Shown: positions 1 through 7,942 of the stretch, piece after piece
Numbering within the stretch: the stretch's first letter is position 1
Layout: every line of letters begins with the position of its first letter
Origin: JAUWTJ01 sp965603015
GTDB lineage: Bacteria > Pseudomonadota > Alphaproteobacteria > M2410
DNA: 31,249 nt
Direction of reading: 5' to 3'
Assembly (NCBI GenBank): GCA_965603015.1
Contig: CBFDBJ010000040.1
Location: 1-31,249, forward strand
Program-made: the position numbers and the translations under genes
The notes under the pieces: generated by a model
Seen by the model: the letters and a program-made list of their open reading frames with translations, nothing else
What the model was told of the DNA's origin: nothing
Databases searched by the model: none

Positions 1-794
1 TTGAGGCTCGTCGTTATGGTAATCCTGACCTCTTCGAGGAAAGCTCCGAGACACTGACTGTTGGTGCTGTTGTTACACCAACATTCTTGCCCTGGGGTGA
101 TCTGACGGTCGCGATCGATTACTACGACATTGAGATTACTGACTGGATCGGGTATCGCGGTGTCAAGGACATCACCGATAGTTGCTTTGCCTCTGTATCG
201 CTTGTAGCGGCAATGGCAAATCCTGATTGTGCCTTAATGACGCGTCTTCCGTCGGGTGACGTCACGATCGAAAACCCGCGAGCTAACGTTTCTCAGGTCA
301 AGACCACAGGTATTGATGTCAATGCCGTTTACTCCTTCGCTTTTGAGGAGTTTGGTGTTCCGGAAATCCCAGGTGATTTCCAGATTTCTGCACTGGTTAC
401 CTATCTCGACTCTTATGAGTTCGATGGTAACGAGTACAAGGGCATCACCTACGGTCTTGGGGCTTCTTTCCCTGAGTTCAAGTCAACTGTCCGTACGACC
501 TACAGCCTCAACGACTGGCAGGTTTCATGGCAGTGGGAGCACGTCGGCGAAGTGGATGACTATGGCTACAGTGCCGCTTATGGTTATCCAATGGTCGATG
601 CTGTGGACTACCACAACGTCTCGGCTCGCTGGTTCGTCACTGAAAGCCTGTCTCTGACGGGTAACATTGACAACCTGTTCGACGATCAACCACAGACGAA
701 TGCTTCCGGTTATGTCGGCGGCCCGAACGTGGATGCGTCGGTTTATGACGTGATCGGTCGTTACTACCGTATCGGTGCACGGGTCAAATTCTAG
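1..794 (+). CDS. TonB-dependent receptor, C-terminal part (5' end outside window)
   Basis: The reading frame is already open at position 3 and runs to a TAG at 792-794, giving about 263 visible residues. The sequence shows alternating aromatic/polar strands typical of an outer-membrane beta barrel. It has the late motif LTGNIDNLFDDQP and ends in RVKF; a terminal Phe is the usual outer-membrane insertion signal. This is the end of a TonB-dependent receptor, which takes up a ligand such as a siderophore or glycan fragment using TonB/ExbBD energy. The plug domain and TonB box lie outside the window, so the substrate cannot be inferred. A strong terminator follows, so it is probably transcribed apart from the sulfotransferase downstream. 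Confidence 0.9.
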   Translation, partial: EARRYGNPDLFEESSETLTVGAVVTPTFLPWGDLTVAIDYYDIEITDWIGYRGVKDITDSCFASVSLVAAMANPDCALMTRLPSGDVTIENPRANVSQVKTTGIDVNAVYSFAFEEFGVPEIPGDFQISALVTYLDSYEFDGNEYKGITYGLGASFPEFKSTVRTTYSLNDWQVSWQWEHVGEVDDYGYSAAYGYPMVDAVDYHNVSARWFVTESLSLTGNIDNLFDDQPQTNASGYVGGPNVDASVYDVIGRYYRIGARVKF

Positions 795-822
795 TTGATC
801 TGAAAGCACTATAAATGATTGG

Positions 823-850
823 CGGCGGGTCTTCGGACCCGCCGTTTTTC
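823..850 (+). terminator. Intrinsic terminator after the TonB receptor gene
   Basis: A perfect 9-bp GC-rich stem (CGGCGGGTC with GACCCGCCG) is closed by a TTCG tetraloop and followed at once by TTTTTC. It lies 29 bases after the receptor stop codon and is a textbook rho-independent terminator. Confidence 0.93.
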
Positions 851-982
851 TTTGGCGCTCCTGAGACAGAAGCATTTACCTTCTGAGCCAGAAAATCTTG
901 ACAAAGACCGCCCGCCCCTCAATGATCACGGGCTTTTGAGGCTGGGAAACCGGGTCACTTGCGGGGAAATACAGAGGGATTC

Positions 983-2620
983 ATGGCTAGAATTATCGAT
1001 CAGGGCGTTGAACACGCATTCGGACAAATTGAGCAGTTGCTCAGCCAGTCTAAAGCCGCTGAAGCAGCCCAGGTTGCGATCGACGCTTTACAGTTTCATC
1101 ATAATGAACCCAGCATTCTTCGCCAACTTGGCGTCGCCTACATGATCATGGGTCATTATCAGGATGCCGAACAAACCATGCTGCTCTCGATCCACGAGGC
1201 GCCGGATAGCGCTCCGGGTCATGAGCAACTGGGAAATTTCTATACTGCCCTTGGTCGCGACAAGGATGCGCTGGAGACTTACAAGAAAGCGCTGTCTCTG
1301 GCCCCCGGCAGCACCCGTATTCAAGCCTGTATAGAGGAAGCCAACCGACGGATCGCGCAGCAACAGAATGAGCGCATTGGGCAAAAACCGAAACGCACCG
1401 ACGGACTGACTGTTGCAGCGGCCATGGAACAGCTGCTCGACAAAAAGGACATCCAGAAGGCGCGCGCCATTGTTGAGCGGGTCCTTGACCACGACAAGGA
1501 CGACCTCGAAGCACTTAACCTGCTTTCAACAATTACACTGCAGCTCATGGACTATGAAACAGCTGAAACAACGATCAAACGGGCAATTGCCCTGCGTCCT
1601 GGTTCAGCAACGTCTCACAGCAATCTCGGATTTTGTTATCAGCGCCAATACAGATTTGAAGACGCCGTTAAATGCCTGAACAAGGCCATTCTTCTGGACC
1701 CTCAGAATACCGATTGGCACTACACTCTGGGAAATATTTATCTGGAATGGGGCAAAGATGAAGACGCGAAAGCCGCCTATGAAAAAGCACTGCAGATCGC
1801 GCCTGGCAATGCAAATGCCCTTCTGGCCTACGGCCTTGTGCTCCAGGATCTCGGGGAAGAAGATGCTACAATAAAGGCATTTCGGAACGGCATCTCCAGA
1901 TATCCGAATATGGGTGAATTTTACTTCAGCCTGGCGAATCTCAAGACCTATCGATTTGAACCCAATGAAATTGACGACATGCAATTTCATCTTTTGGATG
2001 ATTCAATAACGGACAATTCAAAAGTTGCTTTCAATTTTGCCCTCGGCAAGGCGTTAGAGGATAGCGGCGACTACAAGACGGCGTTTCACTACTTCAAACA
2101 GGGCAACGACAAAAAGCGTTCCATGGTGAAGTTTGATGCGGGCGAATTCGTTGAATTGGCCGACAGCATGATTGAGACCTTCGACAAGGATTTTTTCGCC
2201 GAGCGAGAAAATTGGGGGAACAAGGATCCCTCCCCCATCCTCATTGTAGGCTTGCCACGTTCGGGCTCGACGCTTGTTGAACAGATCCTTGCCAGCCACT
2301 CCCGGGTTGACGGAACGAAGGAGCTCCCGGATCTGCGCCGCGTGGCCAACTCGACCGAAACCGGGACCACGCGAGGATCGCACTATCCTCATTCGGTAAT
2401 GAACATTTCGAGCAAAGCTGTTGAGGTGCTTGGTCAATCCTATATCGACCGAACGCAATTTCACAGAAAAGATGCGCCGTTCTTCACCGACAAGTTCCCC
2501 AACAACTTCATCAATATTGGCTTTCTCCATCTCATATTGCCAAATGCCAAGGTGATCGACACACGGAGACATCCGATCGACACTTGCCTGAGCACCTGGA
2601 AGCAATTGTTTGGTATGTGA
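983..2620 (+). CDS. TPR-sulfotransferase, N-terminal 545 residues, ended by an in-frame TGA
   Basis: The first ~370 residues are tandem tetratricopeptide repeats; a Sulfotransfer_3-type domain follows. The 5'-phosphosulfate-binding loop is visible as GLPRSGSTL (residues 423-431) and the 3'-phosphate-binding segment as RRHPIDTCLS (from residue 528). The family transfers sulfate from PAPS to an acceptor; TPR fusions resemble tyrosyl-protein sulfotransferases, but the acceptor here is unknown. I chose ATG 983 because AGAGGGA lies just upstream; an upstream TTG at 959 is possible. The frame stops at TGA 2618-2620, right after KQLFGM, and the rest of the domain continues in the same frame. The truncated product would lack the C-terminal helices and is probably non-functional unless the stop is read through. 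Confidence 0.88.
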   Translation: MARIIDQGVEHAFGQIEQLLSQSKAAEAAQVAIDALQFHHNEPSILRQLGVAYMIMGHYQDAEQTMLLSIHEAPDSAPGHEQLGNFYTALGRDKDALETYKKALSLAPGSTRIQACIEEANRRIAQQQNERIGQKPKRTDGLTVAAAMEQLLDKKDIQKARAIVERVLDHDKDDLEALNLLSTITLQLMDYETAETTIKRAIALRPGSATSHSNLGFCYQRQYRFEDAVKCLNKAILLDPQNTDWHYTLGNIYLEWGKDEDAKAAYEKALQIAPGNANALLAYGLVLQDLGEEDATIKAFRNGISRYPNMGEFYFSLANLKTYRFEPNEIDDMQFHLLDDSITDNSKVAFNFALGKALEDSGDYKTAFHYFKQGNDKKRSMVKFDAGEFVELADSMIETFDKDFFAERENWGNKDPSPILIVGLPRSGSTLVEQILASHSRVDGTKELPDLRRVANSTETGTTRGSHYPHSVMNISSKAVEVLGQSYIDRTQFHRKDAPFFTDKFPNNFINIGFLHLILPNAKVIDTRRHPIDTCLSTWKQLFGM

Positions 2621-2623
2621 CAG

Positions 2624-2971
2624 ATGTTCTCATACAGCCTAGAAGATCTCGCAATTTACTACCGTCAATACGTCCGAATTATGGACCACTGGGACACGGT
2701 CCTACCCGGCAAAGTCTTGCGCTGTCAGTATGAAGATGTTGTCGATGATCTTGAAGGCAGCGCCCGAAAGTTGTTGTCACATTGTGGCCTTGACTGGGAG
2801 GATGCGGTTACGAGATATTATGAAACCGACCGGGTTGCAAAAACGGCAAGTTCCGAGCAAGTCAAGAAGCCCATCTACACCAGCGGAAAAGGCTTCTGGC
2901 GTAACTATGAGCCCTGGCTTGGTGATTTGATTGCCGACCTGGGAACAGATCTGGACATCAAGAACACCTGA
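2624..2971 (+). pseudogene. TPR-sulfotransferase, C-terminal remainder beyond the in-frame TGA
   Basis: This 115-residue stretch is in the same frame as the preceding sulfotransferase, one codon (CAG) after its TGA. It aligns without gaps to the C-terminus of the neighbouring intact paralogue: FSYSLEDL matches FSYDLEEL, the QYEDVV segment matches QYEDMV, and KKPIYTSG matches RSPIYKSS. It holds no PAPS loop, so it cannot be an enzyme alone. It shows no frameshift or further stops, which fits a very recent nonsense mutation, a sequencing error or readthrough rather than old decay. Confidence 0.85.
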
Positions 2972-3003
2972 AGACTGTCCGCTCAGCTGACTAACCGCCC
3001 TGA

Positions 3004-4623
3004 TCAATCCGTATTGATGCCATTGTCCTCAAGAACCTTGCGCAAGGGTGCCAGTTGCTCTTCGTACTGACGCCACTTTTGAACAGATGATTTGTAAATC
3101 GGACTTCTGATCTGACTGGCGCTGGCCGTGGTCGACGCCCTTGTGTTCTTGTGGAACTCAATCACTCCGTCCTCCCACTCCAGACCACAGTATTCAATCA
3201 GGCGACGGGATTCAAATTCCTGGTTGGCCACCATATCCTCGTATTGCACACGGTGGATGACCCCCGGCAGAGTTTCATTCCAGTGTTCCATCAATTTCGT
3301 ATAAGCCACGAAATATCGACCGAGTTCCTCCAGGTCGTATGAAAAAGGGTAAGCATTGCTGAAGAGCTGTTTATAAACCGAGTAGCAGGTATCCATCGGG
3401 TGCCTGACCAATTGGATAATCTTTGCATTTGGCAATGCCATATGAATTGGCCCGACATGAAGAAAATTATAGGGTAACTTGTCAATGAAATGCGGTTCCC
3501 GCCCTCGTCTATCCCTGACACTGTCTATATAACCCTGCCCCACTTTCCTGAAATCCATCTGTGCGGTCAAGCGGGTCCTCTGGGATGGCGGAATGACCTG
3601 GGAACCATAGCTTTCCTTCACATCACGAACCATCAGCTTTGCGAAAATATCCATCTCACCGAGCGATTCAACGCGGGAGTGGCTACTCAGTATCCGCTCA
3701 ACAAGTGTCGTGCCTGTTCTGGGCATGCCAAGAATAAAGATTGGCTCAGCAGACTGGCAGCCTTCAGCACCTCTCGCAAATCTGGCGGCATCAAATGTCT
3801 CGGTAATTTGTCGAATGGTTGTCAGGTCACCATTCAGATCATAGTCGATCAGGCGGCGTTGATTTTCGCAACCAAGTTTCAAATATCTGAAGGCATTCCT
3901 GGAATCGTCAATATCCTCGTATTCTTTTGCCAAGGCAAACAACAATTGAGATTTTCCTTGCGGTATTGCGGTTCCACGCTGAAGAAGGGCCTTGATCTCA
4001 TCAATATGATTGTTTTCGCTCGTCTGTTTACGCAGGCCTGACCGAAGGGCATAAACAAGCCATTCTTCATCGTTAAAACTCAAGGCCTTGTCATAAGATT
4101 CCTCGGCTCCTGCAAGGTCTCCTTGATAACGCTGAACGCCAGCAATACGCTGCAAATGATCCGAATTGTTCGGCTCAAGTTCGTGCGCGCGCCTGAACAA
4201 ACTGATAGCCTGGTCCATAGCCTGCATTCGCTCAAAAAAGTGTCCGACCATAGAGGTTTCCCCCGCATTGCCGCGCGCGCATTTGGCTGCCTTCTTTAAG
4301 GCCTTAAAGGCCTTGTCTTCCTGATGAGCCTTGCGCAGACACATGGATAGCACGATGTAGGGCATTGTTTCTTCTGGAGCCAGCTTCACGGACCGTTTCG
4401 CAAAAATGATTGCCTCATCAAACTTGCCCATAGCGACACACACTTCCGCCATCGCCTGCTGCACACCGGCATGTTTTGGAAAGCGCTGAATGAGCTTTTC
4501 AGCAATGGGTGCAGCCGCCTCCGGCTCTCCCCGGCGCACGGCGTTAATCACCTGCATTGCTGCCTTATCTGCATCGCGCCCAGAGTGGGAAACTTCTGCT
4601 GCTGAACCAGCATATCTATTCAT
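3004..4623 (-). CDS. TPR-repeat sulfotransferase (intact paralogue)
   Basis: The 539-residue protein has TPR repeats over about residues 20-270, then a Sulfotransfer_3-type domain. The PAPS 5'-phosphosulfate loop is GMPRTGTTL (about residues 299-307) and the 3'-phosphate segment is RHPMDTCYS (Arg about 407). Expected role: PAPS-dependent sulfation of a protein or peptide substrate, probably presented by the TPR superhelix; the substrate is not known. The ATG is preceded by AAGGACAG, a fair ribosome site. It converges on the split paralogue with a 32-bp gap and no visible terminator. The two differ through most of their length, so they are old paralogues rather than a fresh duplication. No signal peptide is seen, so action in the cytoplasm is inferred. 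Confidence 0.92.
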   Translation of the reverse strand: MNRYAGSAAEVSHSGRDADKAAMQVINAVRRGEPEAAAPIAEKLIQRFPKHAGVQQAMAEVCVAMGKFDEAIIFAKRSVKLAPEETMPYIVLSMCLRKAHQEDKAFKALKKAAKCARGNAGETSMVGHFFERMQAMDQAISLFRRAHELEPNNSDHLQRIAGVQRYQGDLAGAEESYDKALSFNDEEWLVYALRSGLRKQTSENNHIDEIKALLQRGTAIPQGKSQLLFALAKEYEDIDDSRNAFRYLKLGCENQRRLIDYDLNGDLTTIRQITETFDAARFARGAEGCQSAEPIFILGMPRTGTTLVERILSSHSRVESLGEMDIFAKLMVRDVKESYGSQVIPPSQRTRLTAQMDFRKVGQGYIDSVRDRRGREPHFIDKLPYNFLHVGPIHMALPNAKIIQLVRHPMDTCYSVYKQLFSNAYPFSYDLEELGRYFVAYTKLMEHWNETLPGVIHRVQYEDMVANQEFESRRLIEYCGLEWEDGVIEFHKNTRASTTASASQIRSPIYKSSVQKWRQYEEQLAPLRKVLEDNGINTD

Positions 4624-4834
4624 GTTCTGTCCTTATCGCCAACCAGTATTGGTGTTCAGTTTATCACAAAAGGCCGGGATTGCCAGGCGATCTGCTGCCT
4701 CAAACTCATATTTCCCTGCAAAATCAACCTTCTATAGTTAATGACGTTTGTCTGATTGGTCGAAATTTATCGACCTTCAGGCCAATGTGTCTATATATTT
4801 GCGGACGTCAGAAATGGAATTTTAAGCAAGTGAT

Positions 4835-5830
4835 ATGAACCACAATAACCGCGCATCCCCGGATAACAAAAACTGGGTATGGGAAAATTATTGGCAGGGA
4901 GACCGAGTGGCCCTGTGTCTGGATTCCGACTACTTCACATATGATGAGGCCGTGTCCAGTGACTGGAAGTCGTATTTCTCGGCTTTCGAGGATGGCGCAA
5001 GGTTGCTTGACATCTGCACCGGAAACGGCGCGGTCGCCCTCCTGGCTCTGGAGACTGCAAAGGAACAGGGCAAGTCTTTCAATATCACCGGGACTGACAG
5101 GGCAGAAATCGATCCGGCGAAATTTGTCACTTCCAATAGTGAAGCCCTTTGTCAAATTACATTCGACGGCGGCGTTGATATTTCAAGCCTGCCGTATGCA
5201 GATGCCAGCTTTGACGGTGTATCGGGTCAGTACGCACTGGAGTATACCAATATTCCCGAAAGCCTTGCCGAGATTGCCCGGGTGTTAAAGCCGCAAGCGC
5301 GCGTCCGATTTCTGCTTCATGCGCGCGAAGGAACGATTGCCGGGAACGCGACACGCGAACTCGGTCGCATTGCCGATTTCCGTGCAGCGGCGGACATTTT
5401 TGGTCTGGCGCGGCGCGCCATTGATGCGGCACTCAAACAGAAAAAAACGCCGCAGCCGAGCCGAAGTGTTGTTGAGAAAACTTCTCGGGCCGAGGCCAGG
5501 TTTCGCACAGCGTTAAAAGCCTGTGAGGGAACTTACGAAGAAAGTGAACGAGATTTTGTCTTCGGGACCCTCTCGACCCTTGTCAATGCCTTGCAAGCGG
5601 TTCCCCACTACGACGAACCTGTAATCAGACAGCAGTTTGAGAATATCGGGACGTCACTTGATGCCCACGAAGGGCGGATAAAAGCCTTGAGCCGATCCGC
5701 CGTTGATTATGCTTCGTGTGAGACTATCGGCGAGACCTTGAGGAAGCTCGGCTTTGAGCCCTCCCCGATTTTGGCGAGCAAGGTTGAAGACAACCATATC
5801 GGCTGGATTGTCAGCGCCGTTCGCAGCTGA
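4835..5830 (+). CDS. Class I SAM-dependent methyltransferase
   Basis: The protein has 331 residues. Motif I of a Rossmann methyltransferase is clear (LLDICTGNG, about residues 57-65). An acidic residue follows strand 2 (GTDRAEID), and the motif-IV-like ASFDGVSGQYALEY precedes ARVLKPQARV, the usual post-helix segment. Such enzymes move a methyl group from S-adenosylmethionine to an acceptor that cannot be named from sequence. The region after about residue 190 is helical and does not resemble a common substrate domain. The gene is divergent from the intact sulfotransferase across a 211-bp spacer, so they may share a control region. The ribosome site before ATG 4835 is weak. Confidence 0.85.
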   Translation: MNHNNRASPDNKNWVWENYWQGDRVALCLDSDYFTYDEAVSSDWKSYFSAFEDGARLLDICTGNGAVALLALETAKEQGKSFNITGTDRAEIDPAKFVTSNSEALCQITFDGGVDISSLPYADASFDGVSGQYALEYTNIPESLAEIARVLKPQARVRFLLHAREGTIAGNATRELGRIADFRAAADIFGLARRAIDAALKQKKTPQPSRSVVEKTSRAEARFRTALKACEGTYEESERDFVFGTLSTLVNALQAVPHYDEPVIRQQFENIGTSLDAHEGRIKALSRSAVDYASCETIGETLRKLGFEPSPILASKVEDNHIGWIVSAVRS

Positions 5831-5894
5831 CCTATTCAGCACCTTACTCAGAATCTTCCGGCTCGGATCATAAACTCCTTCGGATCTGCCCTCT

Positions 5895-5954
5895 AACCCT
5901 TTGGCAGGGTTGAAATTTCGATCACAATCCCCATTTCCTTGCAATGGGGATTGT
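5895..5954. other. Two adjacent hairpins after the methyltransferase gene
   Basis: The first is AACCCT/AGGGTT with a 5-nt loop (5895-5911). The second is a perfect 12-bp inverted repeat, ACAATCCCCATT/AATGGGGATTGT, with a 7-nt loop (5924-5954). Neither is followed by a T-run, so this is not a classical intrinsic terminator. It may stabilise the 3' end of the methyltransferase mRNA or be a dispersed palindrome. The remainder of 5831-6091 shows nothing else I can support. Confidence 0.5.
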
Positions 5955-6091
5955 ATGTTATGATACCCCGTTTACAGAACGAGTATGAGAATAGCGCTTA
6001 TATAGTTGTGTTTGACAGATTCGACCCTGCCTGCGAGCTTTCATGGTTCAGGCCGCATTGAGGCCATAATTGGGCAGCAAGAATCTCCAAG

Positions 6092-7144
6092 ATGGATTCT
6101 CTGCTTGTCACTATGACCACTTTGATTGACATCAGGCTGGAAGGAACCGGGGCTCATCCCATGAAGGATGCTGACACACCTGAAACAAGGGTGACACGAA
6201 AGCTGACAACTATTCTGCATGCCGATGTATGCGGATATAGCAGACTCATGGGCCAGGACGAGATGGGCACCCTGCAGCAGCTCAAGGGACACAAGGTCAT
6301 TATCCACGGTTTCCTTGATCGCCACTACGGGCGAATGATCAACTGGACCGGCGATGGCCTGCTGGCCGAGTTTGCCTCGGTTGTTGAGGCTGTTCAGTGT
6401 GCTGTTGAAATCCAGAGAGAACTCAAGGCCCGCAATGATCTTGTCGATGAGGATCGGCGTATGGAGTTTCGCGTCGGGATCAACCTCGGCGATGTCATGG
6501 TTGATGGCAATGAACTGTTCGGTGAGGGCGTTAATATCGCCGCCAGACTGCAGTCGATCGCTCCGGTTGGCGGCGTACTTCTGTCGGGAACATCGTTTGA
6601 TCAGGTGCGAGGCAAGCTTGCCCTCGACTTCGACTTTATGGGCCGCCAGAGCGTCAAGAATATCTCTGATCAAATACCTGCCTATGCTGTTGTCCTTGAC
6701 CCGAATGCAAGACCGACCAGTCGCAGGATCAGCCGGTCCGGCGACACCTATGCAGACGCAGGTACATTTGACCCGCGGCCTGCCCCGCACGCACGGTCGC
6801 GTGGTTCGCGCGCAGCGGCTTTGAGAGGTCCCTATGGCGGGTTTTGGCGGCGCACAGTTGCCTTTGCGGTCGATATGTACATTGCCGTTGCAGTGAGTTT
6901 TCTTTTGTCAGATTTGTTCAACGAGAGTTTCGAACCCCTGATTGCTCTCATCTATGCTGCCTATCTCACCGGCTTTGAAAGCAGCGAGTGGCAAGCGTCC
7001 ATTGGCAAACGTATCATGGGCCTCAAAGTCATCGACGAGCGCGGCGAACGCCTTACGATATCCCGAGCCCTGGGGCGAAATTTCGCCAAGGTCGTCTCTG
7101 CGGTCCCGTTGATGCTGGGTTTCGTCTGGGCGGTGTTTTCCTAG
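6092..7144 (+). CDS. Class III adenylate/guanylate cyclase fused to RDD membrane domain, ended early by TAG
   Basis: Residues ~36-200 form a class III cyclase domain. The metal-binding aspartates lie in HADVCGYSRL (D45) and TGDGLLAEF (D88), and the transition-state pair is N148/R152 in VNIAARLQ. The residues that normally select the purine (Lys and Asp in related alphaproteobacterial cyclases) are Asn84 and Glu141 here, so the product (cAMP, cGMP or other) is uncertain. Residues ~248-350 form an RDD-family membrane domain with about three hydrophobic segments and the pattern FWRRTVAFAVD. The frame stops at TAG 7142-7144, but typical RDD C-terminal sequence continues in frame for 34 codons. 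The start is uncertain: ATG 6092 has a weak ribosome site, and ATG 6161 would remove 23 residues without touching the domain. Confidence 0.85.
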   Translation: MDSLLVTMTTLIDIRLEGTGAHPMKDADTPETRVTRKLTTILHADVCGYSRLMGQDEMGTLQQLKGHKVIIHGFLDRHYGRMINWTGDGLLAEFASVVEAVQCAVEIQRELKARNDLVDEDRRMEFRVGINLGDVMVDGNELFGEGVNIAARLQSIAPVGGVLLSGTSFDQVRGKLALDFDFMGRQSVKNISDQIPAYAVVLDPNARPTSRRISRSGDTYADAGTFDPRPAPHARSRGSRAAALRGPYGGFWRRTVAFAVDMYIAVAVSFLLSDLFNESFEPLIALIYAAYLTGFESSEWQASIGKRIMGLKVIDERGERLTISRALGRNFAKVVSAVPLMLGFVWAVFS

Positions 7145-7249
7145 AAGAAACAATGCTGGCACGACAGCCTCGCTGACACGCTCGTGATTGACGAGGATGC
7201 GCTGGCCATTGCCGAAGGCCGCGAGCAGAAGTTTTTCTACAAGCCGTGA
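7145..7249 (+). pseudogene. Displaced C-terminal tail of the cyclase-RDD protein
   Basis: Thirty-four codons directly follow the TAG in the same frame and encode KKQCWHDSLADTLVID then an acidic tail, ending at TGA 7247-7249. The WHD-x-(L/I)-A-x-T-L-V pattern is the usual end of RDD domains, so this belongs to the preceding gene. It has no start codon or ribosome site of its own. It would be made only by readthrough, or if the TAG is an error. Confidence 0.75.
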
Positions 7250-7300
7250 GCCTCTTTGATTTTTCGGTGGCGATTGGCAAACGAATCGTCACAATGGGCA

Positions 7301-7909
7301 ATGACCTTCTCCACTCCCAGGATCGACCACCAATGCGAAGCCCGCTTCATCGAGCTTGCATTTCTCAACCCGAACAATCGGCTGCTGTTTGACCGGCTGA
7401 AGGCCTTTGACCTGCCAAACTGGACGCTGGTCTCTGGCTGCCTCTTTCAAACCGTGTGGAATGTACTTGGTGGCCGTGACCCCTGTGTTGGCATCAAGGA
7501 CTATGACCTGTTCTATTTCGATGAAAAAGACCTCTCGTGGGAGGCTGAAGATGTCTGGATCAAGCGGGTTGATATGCTCCTTAAAGGCACCGGCATCCCG
7601 ATTGAGACCCGCAACCAGGCGCGGGTGCATCTTTGGTATCCCGACCATTTCGGTGTTGAGTATGAGCCGCTTGGGACACAGTTTGAGGGCATTGACCGGT
7701 TTCTCAGCCCGGCGTGCGCCTTTGGCCTCTATGCCGACGAGGACGGCGCACCGCGCGTCTATGCGCCGTTTGGCTACCACGACCTGTATGAGCGGATCGT
7801 CAGGCCGAATGAAGCCGCAGAAGGCGAAGGGCATTATTACGCCAAAGCGGAGCGCTGGAAATCCGAGTGGCCTGAAATCACTGTTGTTCCGTGGGAACAG
7901 GCGCTCTAA
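7301..7909 (+). CDS. Nucleotidyltransferase family protein (PF06042-like)
   Basis: The protein has about 202 residues from ATG 7301; a TTG at 7256 would add 15. Motifs fit the small NTP_transf_6 (formerly DUF925) family: LVSGCLFQTVWN (residues 43-54) corresponds to the GS helix of the polymerase-beta fold, and KDYDLFYFD (66-74) carries the paired catalytic acids D67 and D69. The later HFGVEYEP and APFGYHDLYERIVRPN segments are also characteristic. Family members are predicted to transfer a nucleotide to an unknown acceptor. It sits 51 bases after the cyclase-RDD remnant, on the same strand. No clear ribosome site is visible, so the start is the weakest part of the call. Confidence 0.82.
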   Translation: MTFSTPRIDHQCEARFIELAFLNPNNRLLFDRLKAFDLPNWTLVSGCLFQTVWNVLGGRDPCVGIKDYDLFYFDEKDLSWEAEDVWIKRVDMLLKGTGIPIETRNQARVHLWYPDHFGVEYEPLGTQFEGIDRFLSPACAFGLYADEDGAPRVYAPFGYHDLYERIVRPNEAAEGEGHYYAKAERWKSEWPEITVVPWEQAL

Positions 7910-7942
7910 CATTCCCCTAAAACAAGCTTTGGGAGGAGCACA

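Noticed and set aside
2618..2620. Selenocysteine at the sulfotransferase TGA
   Set aside because: The position is not a catalytic Cys in the family (the paralogue has Ala), and no SECIS-like hairpin is obvious just downstream.
6012..6040. TTGACA as a sigma70 -35 box before the cyclase gene
   Set aside because: No acceptable -10 element lies 16-18 bases downstream.
6041..6790. A 249-codon frame antisense to the cyclase gene
   Set aside because: No family motif; it mirrors the high-quality cyclase frame, which has all catalytic residues.
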